Below are positions 21,403 to 34,187 of a stretch of DNA of 64,000 nt, one piece after another; the first letter of the stretch is position 1, and every line of letters begins with the position of its first letter. The notes beneath the pieces are model-generated. The model saw only the letters and a list, made by a program, of their open reading frames with translations. It had not been told where the DNA came from and searched no databases. The translations under genes and the position numbers were made by a program. The stretch is from the NCBI RefSeq assembly GCF_020283565.1, contig NC_060063.1, positions 47,514,856 to 47,578,855 on the forward strand. The letters are read 5' to 3'. This stretch comes from Trifolium pratense (taxonomy: Eukaryota; Streptophyta; Magnoliopsida; Fabales; Fabaceae).

Positions 21403-24379
21403 CTAATTCCAATCACTTTTGATGATTATGTTTGGGATGTGTGCAATTGTAGGCCGAGTTGCACTTGTTTCTTTCTGACATTCTTCAATTAAGAGTCGAC
21501 ATCTAATGATTTCCAAGGTATGTAAGTTGGTAAGACGTGTCATTCCTTCAGGCAGCAATGTCAATTGATCGCAATCCTCTATCGTGATATGCTGAAGTGA
21601 TGAGATTTTGCATATCCAATCTGGCAATGCCTTTATTCGGTTACAATAGTGAAATTGAATATTTCGCAATGAAGGAAGATAGTTGAAGTCTTCCTTAAAC
21701 AACCAGATTTCAATTGCTTGAAATTGTTGACTTGAAAAACACACAAATTTAAGATTCTCGAGAGAAGTAAGATTTTGCCACCAATATTGTGAGACGTTTT
21801 TCAAATTAATTTGCAAGGAAAGAGGAGTGCAACTGAGTGAGCATTGTGACGGTGCTATATTTAGCGTTTCTTCCCATGTAGGAAACACCAGTTGCAATGA
21901 TAATTTCTTAATGTTTGGACAAGTAGGCATGTGAGTCAACATTGGGCACTCAGAAATTTTCAGATAAGATAGACAAGGAAATTGAGGCAAGAAAAGATGA
22001 TGTGATGAAGTGTTAATATCATTGAAATCATCTCCCTTCCTCTTCCATCCCACCAGGTTGTAACAGTCCCAGATATCTAATCTCTTCAAAGATGGGAAGA
22101 ATGGCTCATGGGTAGGCACTTCGTAATATATGTACTCCAAATCATCAAGGTTACTTAAGTAAAGTGACTTGAGGGACAGAAGACCTTCCAAAGGTGGGAG
22201 ATATTTGAAACCTTGACAAAAAGTAAGAGATATTTCAATAATATTTGTGAGAGGAGAAAGCCATTTGGAAAAATTTACACCCCTATGTTGTGGTATGCTC
22301 AATTTTCCAAATCCAACTGGTGTCTTGTCTCTGAAGGTGCATTGACATATATAAAGACGTCTCAAATTGATTAATTTTGAGACAACTTTTGTAGAAAGTA
22401 CAATTTTTGGATCCAAACTCACTTCTATGGTTTGTAAACAAACAAGATTTCTTATCGACTTGTGAAATTTTTTTAGTGTACAAGTCAAAGATAATTTAAG
22501 AAATCTTAAATGATTCAATTTTTCAATTGAAACATATAGCTCAATATAAAGATCATCGCACAACTTAAAGACACGCAAGTATTTGAACCTTGAAATAAGT
22601 GAATGTTGTTTCTCTCTGTCCATAAAATCATAGACATTGGGAAAAGCCACAATCAAGGTTCGTAACCTACTAGCATCCAACGATCCTAACAAATATAATG
22701 CATCAAATTCAACCCATACATGCATAGGACTTCCTAGACATCCTTTTGCCTTATTATCCAACAAGTAACAACAATCGTCACCGGCTACTTGTTTTGCTAG
22801 ATCGTGCATTAAATCGTGCATTTTAAAACCAATTAAATCACCATCTTCATTCCATTTTGGTTCTTGGAAGAATGATTTCATCAAAAAAATATTAATGAAT
22901 TGATTACCAACATCTTCAATGCATTTCCCTTCCACCGGACAATCAAGATAACCATGTGCCATCCACATTTGAACCAACTCATCCTTCTCAAATTCCCAAT
23001 CCTTAGGAAACAAAGAGCAATAAGCAAAACATTGTCTTTGTTGAGGCGATAAGTTATTGTAACTCAATTTTAGAACCGGCAAGATGCTATCTTTATCCTC
23101 ACACAATTTCCAAAAATCACCTCGTAAGACATCATTCCATTCCTTTTCTTCACTTTTACCCTTTAATATACTTCCCAATGATCTTATTGCTAATGGAACT
23201 CCTTTGCACTTTTCTGCTATCTCCTTACCAACTGATTCAATTTTTTGATCCACTTGAATGGTATCATCCCCAAATGCAATCTTCTTTAATAAACTCCAAG
23301 ATTTTTCTGGAATCAAACCACTCAAAACATATGGATCCTTTACACCCATTCTATGTGCCACTATTGTACTTCGAGTTGTCACTACAACCTTACTACCTCG
23401 AGCACCGCACATCAAGTTAGTCCTCAATTTATCCCACTTTTCAGAACTCTCATTCCAAATGTCATCTAGGACTAACAAGTATCTCTTACCATTTAAATTG
23501 TCACGAAGCATACTTTGCAAGTTGTCCAATGTTAATGTATCATCAATTTTTTCCTTAGGTAATAATGACTTCAACATGTTCTTCAAAATAGTTTTGACAT
23601 CAAAGTTATCAGAGACACATACCCACATACTCTTTTCAAACAAATTTTGCACTTTTTCGTCACTATACACCAACTGAGCAAGAGTTGTCTTTCCCATACC
23701 ACCAATCCCAACAATAGCAACGAAAGAGACATTTGGATCTCCATGTGACTGTCTCAACAAGCTTATAATATTCTCTTTGTCATCATCTCTTCCAATTATT
23801 TCTGATTCTTGCACATAAGAACCAGTTTCCCTCCATTCACTGTTAGTTTTCTCAACCGCACTAACATTTAGGTTTAGATTCAATCCAAACATATATTTCT
23901 CCACATCATCAAATTTTTTTTGTATTTTTTCAATCTCATGAGCCATGTCTAATTTTTTTAGAGAGTAAGGATGAAGTACCTTTTTTAGTTTGTTTCGATC
24001 CCTTTTGTTTATCATATCTTGAATAGCAAATTCATCTAGCAAGTTATCTGCAGGAATAAGCACATCTTTGAGCCTTGTTACTAAGTTTTGTTCAGCATGA
24101 CTTTGCTCTTGTTTCCCGTCAAGATCAAGCAGCACAGCTTTACAAGTTTCAACATGCTCCTTAAGCCTTTCCAACTCATCCTTAAGACCATTAATCCGTG
24201 CAAATTCATGTAAGGCAGCAGATCCCAAGCTATATATATTGTAAAGAAAATTTTCAGCAAACCATATTATTATTATAATAAACAATTATGTATGATAATT
24301 TTAACCGAAAAAAGATAAAATAGATAAAAGGTTGAAAATGAAGTCACCTTTGAATGAGGCTTGAAGCAAATTCAGCCAT
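21403..24379 (-). CDS. CC-NBS-LRR disease resistance protein (NLR)
   Basis: Intracellular immune receptor of the coiled-coil NLR class. I read two exons: a 32-nt exon 1 (24379-24348, ATG GCT GAA...), a 118-bp intron (GT at 24347, AG at 24230) and exon 2 (24229-21403), giving about 952 residues. The start beginning MAEF is typical of the family, unlike the longer upstream run of exon 2, which translates the intron. Motifs in order: N-terminal coiled coil to about 130; P-loop GIGGMGKTT near 185; kinase-2 LLVLDDIWN near 258, whose terminal W fits CC-type receptors; GSKVVVTTRS; GVPLAI near 353; CFAYCSLFPKD; MHDLMHDLA near 480; then leucine-rich repeats to the end. No break seen. Expected to work as an ADP/ATP switch in pathogen recognition; the ligand is unknown. 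It stands alone here, with no NLR cluster. Confidence 0.92.
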
Positions 24380-24538
24380 CCTTCAACAAGAGAACACAAG
24401 GCAAGCAAGCAGATCGGAAGATTGAAAAATTTGCAGAATTTGAGAGTGGTAGAAGTAAAGTATAAAAGTATCCTTACATAATATAAGGACCGAGGGGAGG
24501 GACAAAAATATAATGAAATTCTACTTTTTCACTTTATC

Positions 24539-24773
24539 CTATCTACACGTTGCAACACAATTGTCCTATCTTTTGGGGAGTCCAGTCCGAGGGACTCGGG
24601 AGAAACAATGAGCTAATGTTCCAGGACCACACAAGAGAGGGAGACGTCACATCCCAACCCAAAACCATAAAGTGTTAGGTTAATGGGTCACCTCTCTTAT
24701 AAATCCAACATTCTTCTTACACATAGTCGATGTGGGACTTAAACCACTTGAAACCCAACACTATCTACACGTT
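24539..24773. repeat. Interspersed repeat flanked by 13-bp direct repeat
   Basis: ctatctacacgtt occurs at 24539-24551 and 24761-24773. The 209 bp between read, on the minus strand, TGTTGGGTTTCAAG...GTCCCACATCGACTATGTG..., a pattern common in legume LTR or TRIM elements, but the other end is not LTR-like. It contains a short palindrome, gtccgagggactcggga. Class uncertain. It lies in the upstream region of the NLR gene. Confidence 0.45.
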
Positions 24774-25253
24774 TCAAAAATTTCTATTAGAATTCGAAAA
24801 ACCTATACTCAACCACAAAAGCTAGCTTGAGAGTTGAGGTTTGCACTACACTTTATAAAGGCTATTAATGTCATATCTCTAGCCAATGTGAGACTTCTAA
24901 CACACCCCCTCACGTTCAGAACCGAACAAATCAACAACAACAGATGGTCCAAATATGTAAAGTCTCCACAACAAATGGATTTATGATAGGCTCTGATAAC
25001 TCAATGAATATTATCGATAATGATGTTAATACCTAATTACATTATTTACATAATAAAATAGTATGACTACTTTGATATTTATAACCAAGTGAATATATTT
25101 AAATCTAAATCCCTTAATCATAGGGCTCAGAATAACAAACCTAAATATTTTCTCAACAAATAATAACATAATATTTTATGCATATCTTAAAAGATATTTT
25201 CTATTCTAACAAGTTGAATATCGAATTTTGGTTTAAATATCATATCATCATTT
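24774..25253. other. NLR upstream region with repeat debris
   Basis: 24840-24990 contains ccaatgtgagacttctaaca, then caccccctcacg and ggctctgataac, phrases that recur in the repeat at 44985-45320, so it is probably a fragment of the same interspersed family. 25000-25253 is AT-rich without recognisable content. Confidence 0.45.
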
Positions 25254-25261
25254 AATATTGG

Positions 25262-25771
25262 CAGGGCTGGCTATTAGCATGTGCAGGGTGTGCTACGTAG
25301 CCGGGCCTCAATTTTATTGGGGCCTCGACAAAAATTTATATGATAGTAGATCTATGCAAAAATATGGAAAAAAAATTGATTCACAAAAATAAAATAAGAA
25401 CTCAATATTTTTTTTAACCTGTCTTTGTTAAAAAATAATTTCAAAGGCCCAACTAAAATGGCTAAGCTTCCGAACAAAAACATAAAGTGAACAAAAAAAA
25501 TACAATATGAAGATTTGTTTCGATGAATTTACTTCAAAAACTGCTATAGAAGTTAAGTGTTGCGTTTACGTAGTTAAAATATATTTTGTTGTGATTAATT
25601 AAAATATGAATATTTTGTATGTTAGTTATAAGGATGACAATTTTTTATGTCATTAATGTTATTTACAATTTAAATAAAAATTATTCTTTCTAAATTTTTT
25701 ACATTTTTTTTATTAAGGCTTCTATTCTTAATATTCTGAGTCGGGCCTCCAAATTGTCGGGACCGGCCCTG
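25262..25771. mobile_element. Non-autonomous hAT-type DNA transposon, 510 bp
   Basis: Termini cagggctgg (25262) and ccggccctg (ending 25771) are inverted repeats, and an 8-bp target duplication aatattgg flanks both sides (25254-25261 and 25772-25779). CAGGGC-type ends with 8-bp duplications are the hAT signature. The interior repeats gggcctc words near both ends and has no transposase frame, so it would depend on a helper. Confidence 0.9.
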
Positions 25772-25779
25772 AATATTGG

Positions 25780-27689
25780 TTTATTTAAGTGAATCACTTT
25801 AAATGATTTTGTATAGAAATATGAATTATTAGTTTTTTACAAAGAAATATGAATTATTTGAGAGTTGCATAATTTTGTATTATTGACATAAAATATATAT
25901 GAGGACATGAATATGGAGCACTTGTTAACTGTGTATGAAATTTAGAATGAGTTCCTTACAAAATATTCATTGGAGATACTCTAAAGAGATAAAACTACAA
26001 TTAAAATTATATTTAATGTGCATTTTGTGTGAAAATATTACTAATGTGCTTTTTTCTAGGGACTTAGGTGCTTTTTTTTCTTTTTGCTAAATAACCCAAT
26101 GTGAACAAATATTCGTGACCACCAAAATATTATCCACATCTATGATACTTTATTATAAAGAAGAGAAGAAGACATCAGCACATGCAAAAAGATTGAAATC
26201 AATCACTATTGTGTACTAACTTTTCAAAAAAGTAGAAATAAATGTCCACCAAACAATTGTTTCCTTTTAACTTTTAAGACTACTATGTATTGTATTGTCA
26301 AAAAAAAAGACTACTAATTATTGCACTCCATTCCTCATTATTGTTCTTCATTCTCACTTTGAATGATGTCGACTCTCAACACCATTTTTTTTAACTTCCA
26401 ACAATCCATATCATTTTCTCTTTCTTCCACCTACTCATTCAATATTTATTTAATTTTTACCCTCTCCAATAGTTTTTTCATTCAACACTCTACTCCAGCA
26501 CTTTCTCTACACCACCACTTTTTATTTCATATTCTTATTTAAATTTTTATTTTTATGATTACATAAAATTACAATTATCGATTAAAATTAAATTAAAATA
26601 ATTAATATTTAATGATTTATCTTTTAGTTTTTTGTAATAAAAACAAAATTTATTTAAATAATTTATACGATACAAATTATCTTAACTTAATTTAAAATAC
26701 AACACACAAGTAACATAATTAGTATGATACAAATAATTTAAAATGCAATGCAACACACCTGCATAATTTTGCCTGGGGCACAGAAAATTCCGTCTGGGGC
26801 GAAAAAAATGAAATTTTTTCTTTTCCTGCACACAAATTTACTTATTGTTATCGAGATTTCAAGGCATATCCGACAGTACATTTATATCCTTTATTTATTT
26901 AAAAATTATAGCAATGGACACTTTCAAAATCTTCACGACAATATGACCGTATATAATACAAGTGATGACCGTATATAATCTTCACAACAATATGACCAAT
27001 ATAATACAATCATTGTCCAATTACACAAGGATTAACGAAGGATCTTTAATCGTTTGGCAATGTATTCTTATTTCTGTAAAATAAAACACATCTTTTTATG
27101 GTATCAAGGGTTCAACAACGTGAAATATACTTGAGAAGAGTACTTATGAAATAAAGCACATTGTTTACTTCTTTTTCCTTGGTTAAGTTTTTATCTCAAC
27201 ACTAAGAATATAGTACTTGAGAGGAGTACTTATGAAATAAAACTAATTTATTAGGGTTACAATCTTAAATGTAGGGGTACCATTAACAATGTTCTGAAGA
27301 ATAAAAGCCAAAACAGCATATGCTCAAGGCCAATCAACTAGGTTCGACGCCAAATAATTTTTTAAAATATGAGTAATAATTAGCTACAGTAAAAAGTATA
27401 TCTACTCTTCCCTGTCATTGAGCGAATAACATGTTTTTCTTGCCAAACAGAATATATATGGCATGTGCTGAGCTATAAAGATTAAAGAGCAACAGAACTT
27501 TATATACCAAAATAATTGAAAGAATATAATACGCCTCTATAATGTATCAGGAAAATGAAAGTACACAGCCATTATTCAAAGCCAAAATAAACAAATAAAA
27601 GCCGCCTCATTGCCACTAATGTAAAGATTTAATAACAGGCTTACATCGTACTCAATGCAGAAGTCAATGATTAATCGCATCACATCTAT
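25780..27689. other. Long AT-rich intergenic stretch
   Basis: No gene seen. Small items: direct repeats tgaccgtatataat (about 26945/26967) and gagtacttatgaaataaa (about 27138/27223), and a short GC island at 26755-26805. The end, about 27560-27690 (ttattcaaagccaa...aacaaataaaagcc...cacatctataagatt), matches the upstream region of the second CYP88D copy at 44345-44430. It is therefore the promoter side of the first CYP88D copy, now displaced. Confidence 0.6.
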
Positions 27690-29040
27690 AAGATTATTGA
27701 TCAGTGCATTTTGGCACATATTTTATGACTTTGTACTTTGATATATTGGAAGCTTTTCTAGCCTAATATTAACTTTTTACCATGTTTCTAAATTTTGGGT
27801 CATAATTGAGCTATAATGTATTTCTTTGATTAATTTTCGGATTTAATTGCATATTGATCCTGCTCACTCTACAGGTCATAATTTGAGCTACGAGTATCGG
27901 ATTGAAGTGTGCGAATATGCGTTAGAAAGCTACAAGAAAGAGCTACAACTTTCATGTTGAGGTCAGAACCCAGTTCGGAGCGCAAAGCAGTCAAATATTT
28001 ACGTTTATGTTCCAGACTTTATGAAAATAATGTAATTTCGGGTCAAACTTATGTTTTTCGACCCGTAGCTTTTTAAGCCCAATTTTCTCTGAGTACTTAA
28101 GCAAAAACACAGCTAGGGTTTCAAAAATTCTGATTTCACGCAGAAAAATAGAAAAGAAAGGCTGCTACATTCTCATGGAGAACTAGCAACCCTAGGTTGA
28201 TCCATTGGTATACGGGAACATCGTTCATGACTTCTTGAGGTTCAATTCTTAATAGTAATTCAGTTTATTTATTTATTGTCTTCTCTTATCAATTCATGCT
28301 CTTTATTTATTTATGAAACTCGAATATAGTGATGCTTAATCTCTATTTTGAGTTATATATTGTGAGACTTTTCGGATTGATTCATCGCTTGTATGACTAG
28401 TTCGAATAGGAATTGATATAGGTTTTTTCGCGCTTAGCAAAAAAGGGTTGGTCGAAATCTGTCATGATACAAACCGTGTTCTAAGTGACGCTTGTTCACT
28501 ACTCATGGTTAGTTGAACACATTCTTTGCTTAATCGAATGAATTCGTATAAACTGTTTATCGCTTGTATAATCGGTCTTATAAACCAACCAAGGCATGAA
28601 TATATAAACAATATTTTATGTGAACCGAGGATAGAATCATAACGAAGTTTTCCTAAAACCAATGGATTGATCGTCTTTTTATCAATTGAATTTCTAATAC
28701 TCTTTCGATCTAAACAAACCCAAAACCCCATATTTAATTGTGTTATTCATTGTTCTTATTTTTACTAATTATTAAATTAGAGGTCCTTGTGAGACGACCA
28801 AGGTTAACTACCTTGTTACTACTTTTCTTAATTAAAACTTATTTTGATCACGAAACGACAGCGATCAATTATACAATTGTCAACGAAAAGAAAAATGATA
28901 TACATATATACTTGAACGTTGAATGAATTGTTCGGGAAAATTCGAGTACGATTTCTGGTAGGAACAATTCTAGGTCAGCGAACTCTGAATTAGCGGACCT
29001 CCTTCCTCTTAGAATTAGAGACTTACTACCAAAAAAAACT
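27690..29040 (+). mobile_element. LTR-retrotransposon fragment splitting the CYP88D upstream region
   Basis: This 1.35-kb block is absent from the corresponding place upstream of the second CYP88D copy. It starts near tgatcagtgcattttggcac and contains phrases typical of plant gypsy-type LTRs (gagctacaactttcatgttg, ccagttcggagcgcaaagca, gctagggtttcaaa) and an LTR-end/leader-like segment near 28780-28990. There are no coding domains, so it is a solo LTR or a 5' end. The exact borders and duplication could not be fixed. The right edge lies about 50 bp before the P450 ATG. Confidence 0.6.
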
Positions 29041-31119
29041 TATGATCCAAGAAGAGTAGTGGATCCAAAGAAGGAAGAGATTCAAGAATGAAATTTCAAT
29101 GGTTTTGGATGTATGCTGCCACTTTGTTGGCATGCTACATATTTGTTAACAAAGTTTTGAGGAATTTGAATGATTGGTATTATGATCTTAAGTTGAGAAA
29201 GAGACAATATCCACTTCCTCCTGGTGACATGGGATGGCCTTTAATTGGAAACCTTTGGCCCTTCTTCAAATATTTCTCATCCGGTCGCCGTGATATGTTC
29301 ATCAACAACATTTTTCTCAGGTCTCTTTCATTTCTCAATCATCATGATTTTACATGCATGTATGATATTTCTTTGTTCCAATTTTTATCCTTTAAATGTG
29401 TTTGTGATGTTTCAGATATGGACGAACCGGTATCTACAAGACTCACTTGTATGGAAGTCCAAGCATCATAGTCACTACACCTGATATGTGCAAGAAAGTT
29501 CTAACTGATGAAGAGACCTTTAAGATGGGTTATCCAAAAGCCTTCATTTTAATACTAGCACCAAATAGGATATTAAGTGAACACGGACGCCTTAAAAGAC
29601 TAGTCGCGGCTCCTATTGCCGGTCACAATGTGTCAGTAATGTACCTAGAGTGTATCAAAGATATTGTGATCAACAAGTTAGAAGAATTGTCTAACATGAG
29701 ACGCCCTATCGAGTTCCTTAATGAGATGAGCAAAGTTTCCTTTAAACTCGTCATTCAAATTTTCATGGGCTCTTGCGATCAAGGTCTCATAAATAAAATG
29801 GGAGATTTATTTCACGTTATGAGTTGTGGCATATTCTCTATGACACCTTAAACGCACCTGGTTTTGGTTTCAACAAAGCAATCAAGGTTATTTCACGTTA
29901 TTTCATTTTCTCCTCCCGATCCTTCTTATCACTAGACTTAAATGCAGTTTTGCCCTTCAAATTTCACAATTATTTGATTTAGCTCCCTAAGTTTCAGTTG
30001 TTCGATTATATGTTTGAATTTTCTATTCTCACTTTGCATGATTAATTTAGGCAGGTAAAAAGCTTGACAAAATAGTTCAATATATTATTGATGAAAGGAG
30101 AGTGAAGGCAAAAAATAGACAAATTGGGGAAAAGAATGATTTATTAGACATTCTTTTCGAAATCAAAGATAAAGGAGCTGAAAAATTCGAGGATAAGGAC
30201 ATTATTGACGTATTGGTATCATTTTTATTTGGTGGTCACGATTCAATTGCAGCCAGTATTATGTGGACAATTATGCATCTTACTCAAGATCCACTTTGTT
30301 TGAAAAAAGCCAAGGTATTTCAATTTTCAAGTACCACCTAACAGCTAAGAATTTGAAATTTCTTTTTATCTTATAAAATTGAATCTCACATTGATCCTTT
30401 TTTTTTTCTTCAAATTTATAGATTGGTCTCTATGTTTCAAGATTTTCTCATAGTGATCTATGTATTTTTCATATTTTACACAATGGTCTTTCAAATTTTC
30501 TCATTAGTCTTCATGTTTAATTTCTTGGATTCTCAAAAAAATTGTTCTTGATGCTTTAGTATTCTCAAGAAAGTATTGCAAACTTTACCAAAATCTAATT
30601 TTGTACTAGAGCATAAAAATTTTAATCAATCATTCTTTTTCTTTATCTCGTAGGAAGAGCAAGAAGAAATCATGAAAGCAAGACCATCATCACAAAAACG
30701 ACTAAGTAATGAGGAAATTAAAAACATGGTTTATCTTTCTCAGGTAAGAAGTAGATCATAACCTATCATCTATATACTTAATTATTGTATTATTAAACTA
30801 CCATATTACTATAATACATGAAGATGCATGGTTTTCATCTTTATTGTTTTGGTTATTCATATTAAGTTATGTCTTCATGAATATGGTTTTTATTTTTTAT
30901 CTTACGATACATGTTAATGACTAATGAGTTTAATAAAAAAAATATTCGTATTAAAAATCACGCATTTAACTTTTTAAAAGTTAAACAGTTGTATTTTTCA
31001 ATACAAAAATCTTATTTTTGGTTTCATTAACATGAACGCTTAGGAGACATGTTAGTTTAACCCTTCTTTTTGTTGTTTATATATTGATTTGTAGTTGGAT
31101 TTGAAGTATCACTTGTACT

Positions 31120-31122
<3 letters not shown>

Positions 31123-31150
<28 letters not shown>
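31123..31150. repeat. (TA)n microsatellite in CYP88D intron 4
   Basis: About 14 TA units in the intron between exons 4 and 5 of the frameshifted copy. Confidence 0.9.
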
Positions 31151-31153
<3 letters not shown>

Positions 31154-31569
31154 AACATTGAAAATAAAAATTAATTCAATCCAGATAAAATACAACATAA
31201 AAAAAGTGAGAAAATAATGCTAATTTTTTTTTTATCTTGTAGGTTGTTGATGAAACATTACGCTATAGATCTACCTTTTCAACTTTTCGAGAGGCAACGA
31301 TTGATGTGAACATCAATGGTTTTTATTTTTATTTCTTGTCCTCTTTTTATAACTACTTCCTTTTATTAAAAAGGAATAATGAATTTAAATTATTTAATGC
31401 GTCTTCTGTTCAATGTTTTAGGTTATTTCATTCCAAAGGGATGGAAAGTGCTAGTTTGGCTAAGCGCTATGCATATGGCTCCAGAGCATTACTCAAATCC
31501 TGAAGAATATAATCCATCAAGATGGGATGTAAGTTGGATCAATTCAAAATTTACCATATCACATATCCT

Positions 31570-31744
31570 ACTATCTATGAAGCATGGACACAGACACGTA
31601 CGTCTACATTGATTATAATTTGAAAAAATTATATATTTAGATGTAATCATAAGTGTTGGTCGACACCGACACGTGACATAGTTAATCTCAAGAGTTTTTT
31701 ATTTTGAATGGAAGTTAATCTCAAGAGTATTTGTGCTTCATAGC
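31570..31744. mobile_element. MITE with CTATGAAGCA ends, intron 6 of CYP88D copy 1
   Basis: Left end tactatctatgaagcatgg and right end tgtgcttcatagcata form inverted repeats around a GACAC-rich interior. The same family lies in LPXB intron 2 at 60549-60732. The inside carries a duplicated gttaatctcaagag. No coding capacity. Confidence 0.65.
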
Positions 31745-32188
31745 ATATTAATGAAGATGATGATGAATGTTCATTAAACTTATGCGTTCATATTTTGTAG
31801 GATTATAATCCCGCAACAGGAAGCTTTCTTCCTTTCGGAATAGGTCGGCGGCTTTGTCCAGGAAGAGACTTAGCGAGATATGAAATGACCATATTTCTAC
31901 ATTATTTCGTCCTTAATTACCGGTTAGTATTATTTAAGTCACTATTTTTTTTTTAAATCAACATTTTAAATTAATTTATCATTCATTATACTCATACTTT
32001 ACTAGTCCCTTTGAGATGATTAGTGTTATACATAACTACATATAGTAATGGAAATATTTTATATATTTATTTCTTTGAAATTTTATAGGTTGGAGTTGAT
32101 AAATCCAGAATGTCCACTTACTAGTTTGCCATTTCGTAAGCCAGTAGACAACTGTCTCGCTAAGGTCATAAAGCTCTCTGATTCTTAG

Positions 32189-32538
32189 TTAGTTACTAAG
32201 CAAGGTCAAGATTTTGAAGTATTTGCTTGTATGGCCCTTTAGAAGACTTATAATTTCTTAGTTTGATTTGTGTATCTATTAATTAAGCATGTTAATAACA
32301 ACAATGACAATAATAATTTGTCTAACAGTTGAGCATTTGACTAAAAAAAACGTTTGAATTCTAAGAATCTTCCATACGGTTGAGCATTTGATTATGGCTC
32401 GTTCGATAAAAAATATGCTACTTAAAATTAACATCTCAAAAAATGCTATAAGTTAGTTTGATAAGCTTGCTACCAAACACGTCTATTTTTATCCAATATA
32501 AATTATAAGCTAGTTTATTGGACTTACCAAATACACTC
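32189..32538. other. 3' flank of CYP88D copy 1
   Basis: Probable 3' UTR and flank: the first 90 bp match the flank of copy 2 (57886-58020). The rest is AT-rich. The last five bases, cactc, are the target duplication of the Sirevirus. Confidence 0.6.
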
Positions 32539-33556
32539 TGAAATTCTGGTATCACTAGAATGATGTTGGCTAAGATGTCCCAACAACTACTTTGTGAATA
32601 ATGTTGTTTTCTATTGTTGGCACATCTTATATAACATATAAAAACTGACAGAAAATAAATAAATGACACAAGTAATTGTTAACCCAGTTCAGCCAACTGC
32701 CTACTCTGGGGGATACCAATCCAGGAAGGAAATCCACTAATAGCTCTAGTTACTAAGACCTCCAGCAAACCCTAGGATTTACGCCTTACACTAAGACCTC
32801 CAGCAAACCCCTGGTTTACGCCTTATAACCTCGACACTACTTATGCAACTTCTGCCTAGGAACTCCTAGACATGAGATCCCATCTCACTTCCACTCACAC
32901 AACACAACCTGTGTTGATTATACAATGTTTGGAAAGATGTGGTGACAACTTGTCAAGACAACACTTCACTTTTGCTTAAAAGCTTCAAGTGAATCACACA
33001 TGGTAAACTCCGTACTTCAAAGCTTAGGAGTACCCTTAAAATAACAAACTTACTTCTTAACTCGTGTTATAGAATCCACAAGCAAGAATTACAATCAAAC
33101 AATAAAACACTCAACAAAGACTCAATAAAGACTCAATATGTGTAACTAATATTTTTCAATGAGATATATATTCTTGAGCTTGGTCTTCGTATATATAATA
33201 ATCTAGCACGCTCCTCTTTCTTCATTACTGATAGGACGCTCCTTGTAGCTCATAAAAGGTGATCTGATTCTCTTTTGATCTTCATCAAGAATGTATAGAA
33301 ACTTTCCAAAAGTGTTTAAGGACTTTATAGGATAATTGTGATCATGCCGTTGTACCATTAAGTCTGTCTTATCCTTAAAACTCCTGATCAGATCAGATCT
33401 CCATTACGCGTGCTTTTAAAGTGGATTTCCATATATAGCAGATGCTCTCATAAATGCGCGAGATTTCCTTGAATAAATATGATGTTGTAACATGTTTTCC
33501 AACATCTTGTTAGTATATTTGTTTTAGCGAAATTAAGCCAATTCAAATATCCAACA
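32539..33556 (-). repeat. 3' LTR (left) of first Sirevirus
   Basis: 1,018 bp, TGAAATTCTG...ATCCAACA on the plus strand. It shares blocks with the 1,318-bp LTR of the element at 10751 but has two, not three, actaagacctccagcaaac units. The minus strand has a TATATATA promoter candidate near 33190. Confidence 0.96.
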
Positions 33557-34030
33557 ATCTCCCCCTTTGGCAATTTTTGGCTAAAACAATTTCAGGCCAT
33601 TACCTTTGAGAGATATAAAGAGCGCAATCCTTCAAATCACCATGGTCACACAAAAGAAGGAATGTTAGAGCATCAGTTAAACAAAATTTCACATAGGTGA
33701 AAATATATGCATCAGAGGCAGCAGCAGCGGAGTTATCATCAATTAGCCTCGAGCAAAATAAAACGTGGTATCAGAGCAAAACATATATCATATGTCATAT
33801 GTCATCAAAGATGTTGTGACATATGGGAGCACATCTTCTAGCACCTGTTCATCCAATCAGGGCAGCATATCCATTCAGTAGTAAACTCCCCCTGACTTCA
33901 TCAGCTTGTGCATCATCTCAGGGTAATATTTTACTCCCCCTGAATACTTGCTTACTGCTACTTAAAAACATGTCACAACAAAAGACACAACAACATGTAG
34001 CAGAAACAAACAAACAATACTACTCCCCCT
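33557..34030 (-). other. Multiple polypurine tracts
   Basis: Between the ORF2 stop and the 3' LTR, the plus strand carries ctccccct at about 33559, 33886, 33934 and 34022, which are GGGGGAG tracts on the element's strand. The first, next to the LTR, is the functional position. Repeated tracts are a described Sirevirus hallmark. The same arrangement occurs in the second copy (48458-48935). Confidence 0.8.
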
Positions 34031-34187
34031 TTTTAGCCACAAAATGTGCCAAAACAGGAAAGTTAAGTATCCAAAGTGCAGAATTAAAAGTACAGACCAT
34101 GCACTCAGAAGGTGCTAAAATCCAGGGCACAAACCACCCACAAAACCAAATAACAAAGTTCAGTAAAACATTAAAAAGATTACAAAA

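Larger units (their letters stand above)
29088..32188 (+). pseudogene. CYP88D: CYP88D-like cytochrome P450, frameshifted copy
   Basis: ER-anchored P450 of the CYP88D type, the legume subfamily that includes beta-amyrin 11-oxidase of liquorice (family knowledge; the substrate here is unknown). Eight exons with GT-AG borders: 29088-29320, 29416-29886, 30051-30314, 30654-30743, 31243-31318, 31422-31528, 31801-31922, 32089-32188. Signs include an N-terminal hydrophobic anchor, [14 protein letters not shown]-helix GGHDS, K-helix ETLR, and the haem loop [10 protein letters not shown] in exon 7. Against the second copy, exon 2 lacks one base near 29840 (ttctctatgacacct versus ttctctttgatgccc), giving a stop at 29849-29851 that removes about half the protein, haem site included. 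All later exons stay open in the restored phase, so the loss is recent. The I-helix residue after GGHDS is Ile where the second copy has Thr. Confidence 0.88.

Noticed and set aside
23258..23677. 139-codon plus-strand frame opposite the NLR gene
   Set aside because: Lies fully across the P-loop to GLPL coding region on the other strand, with no features of its own.
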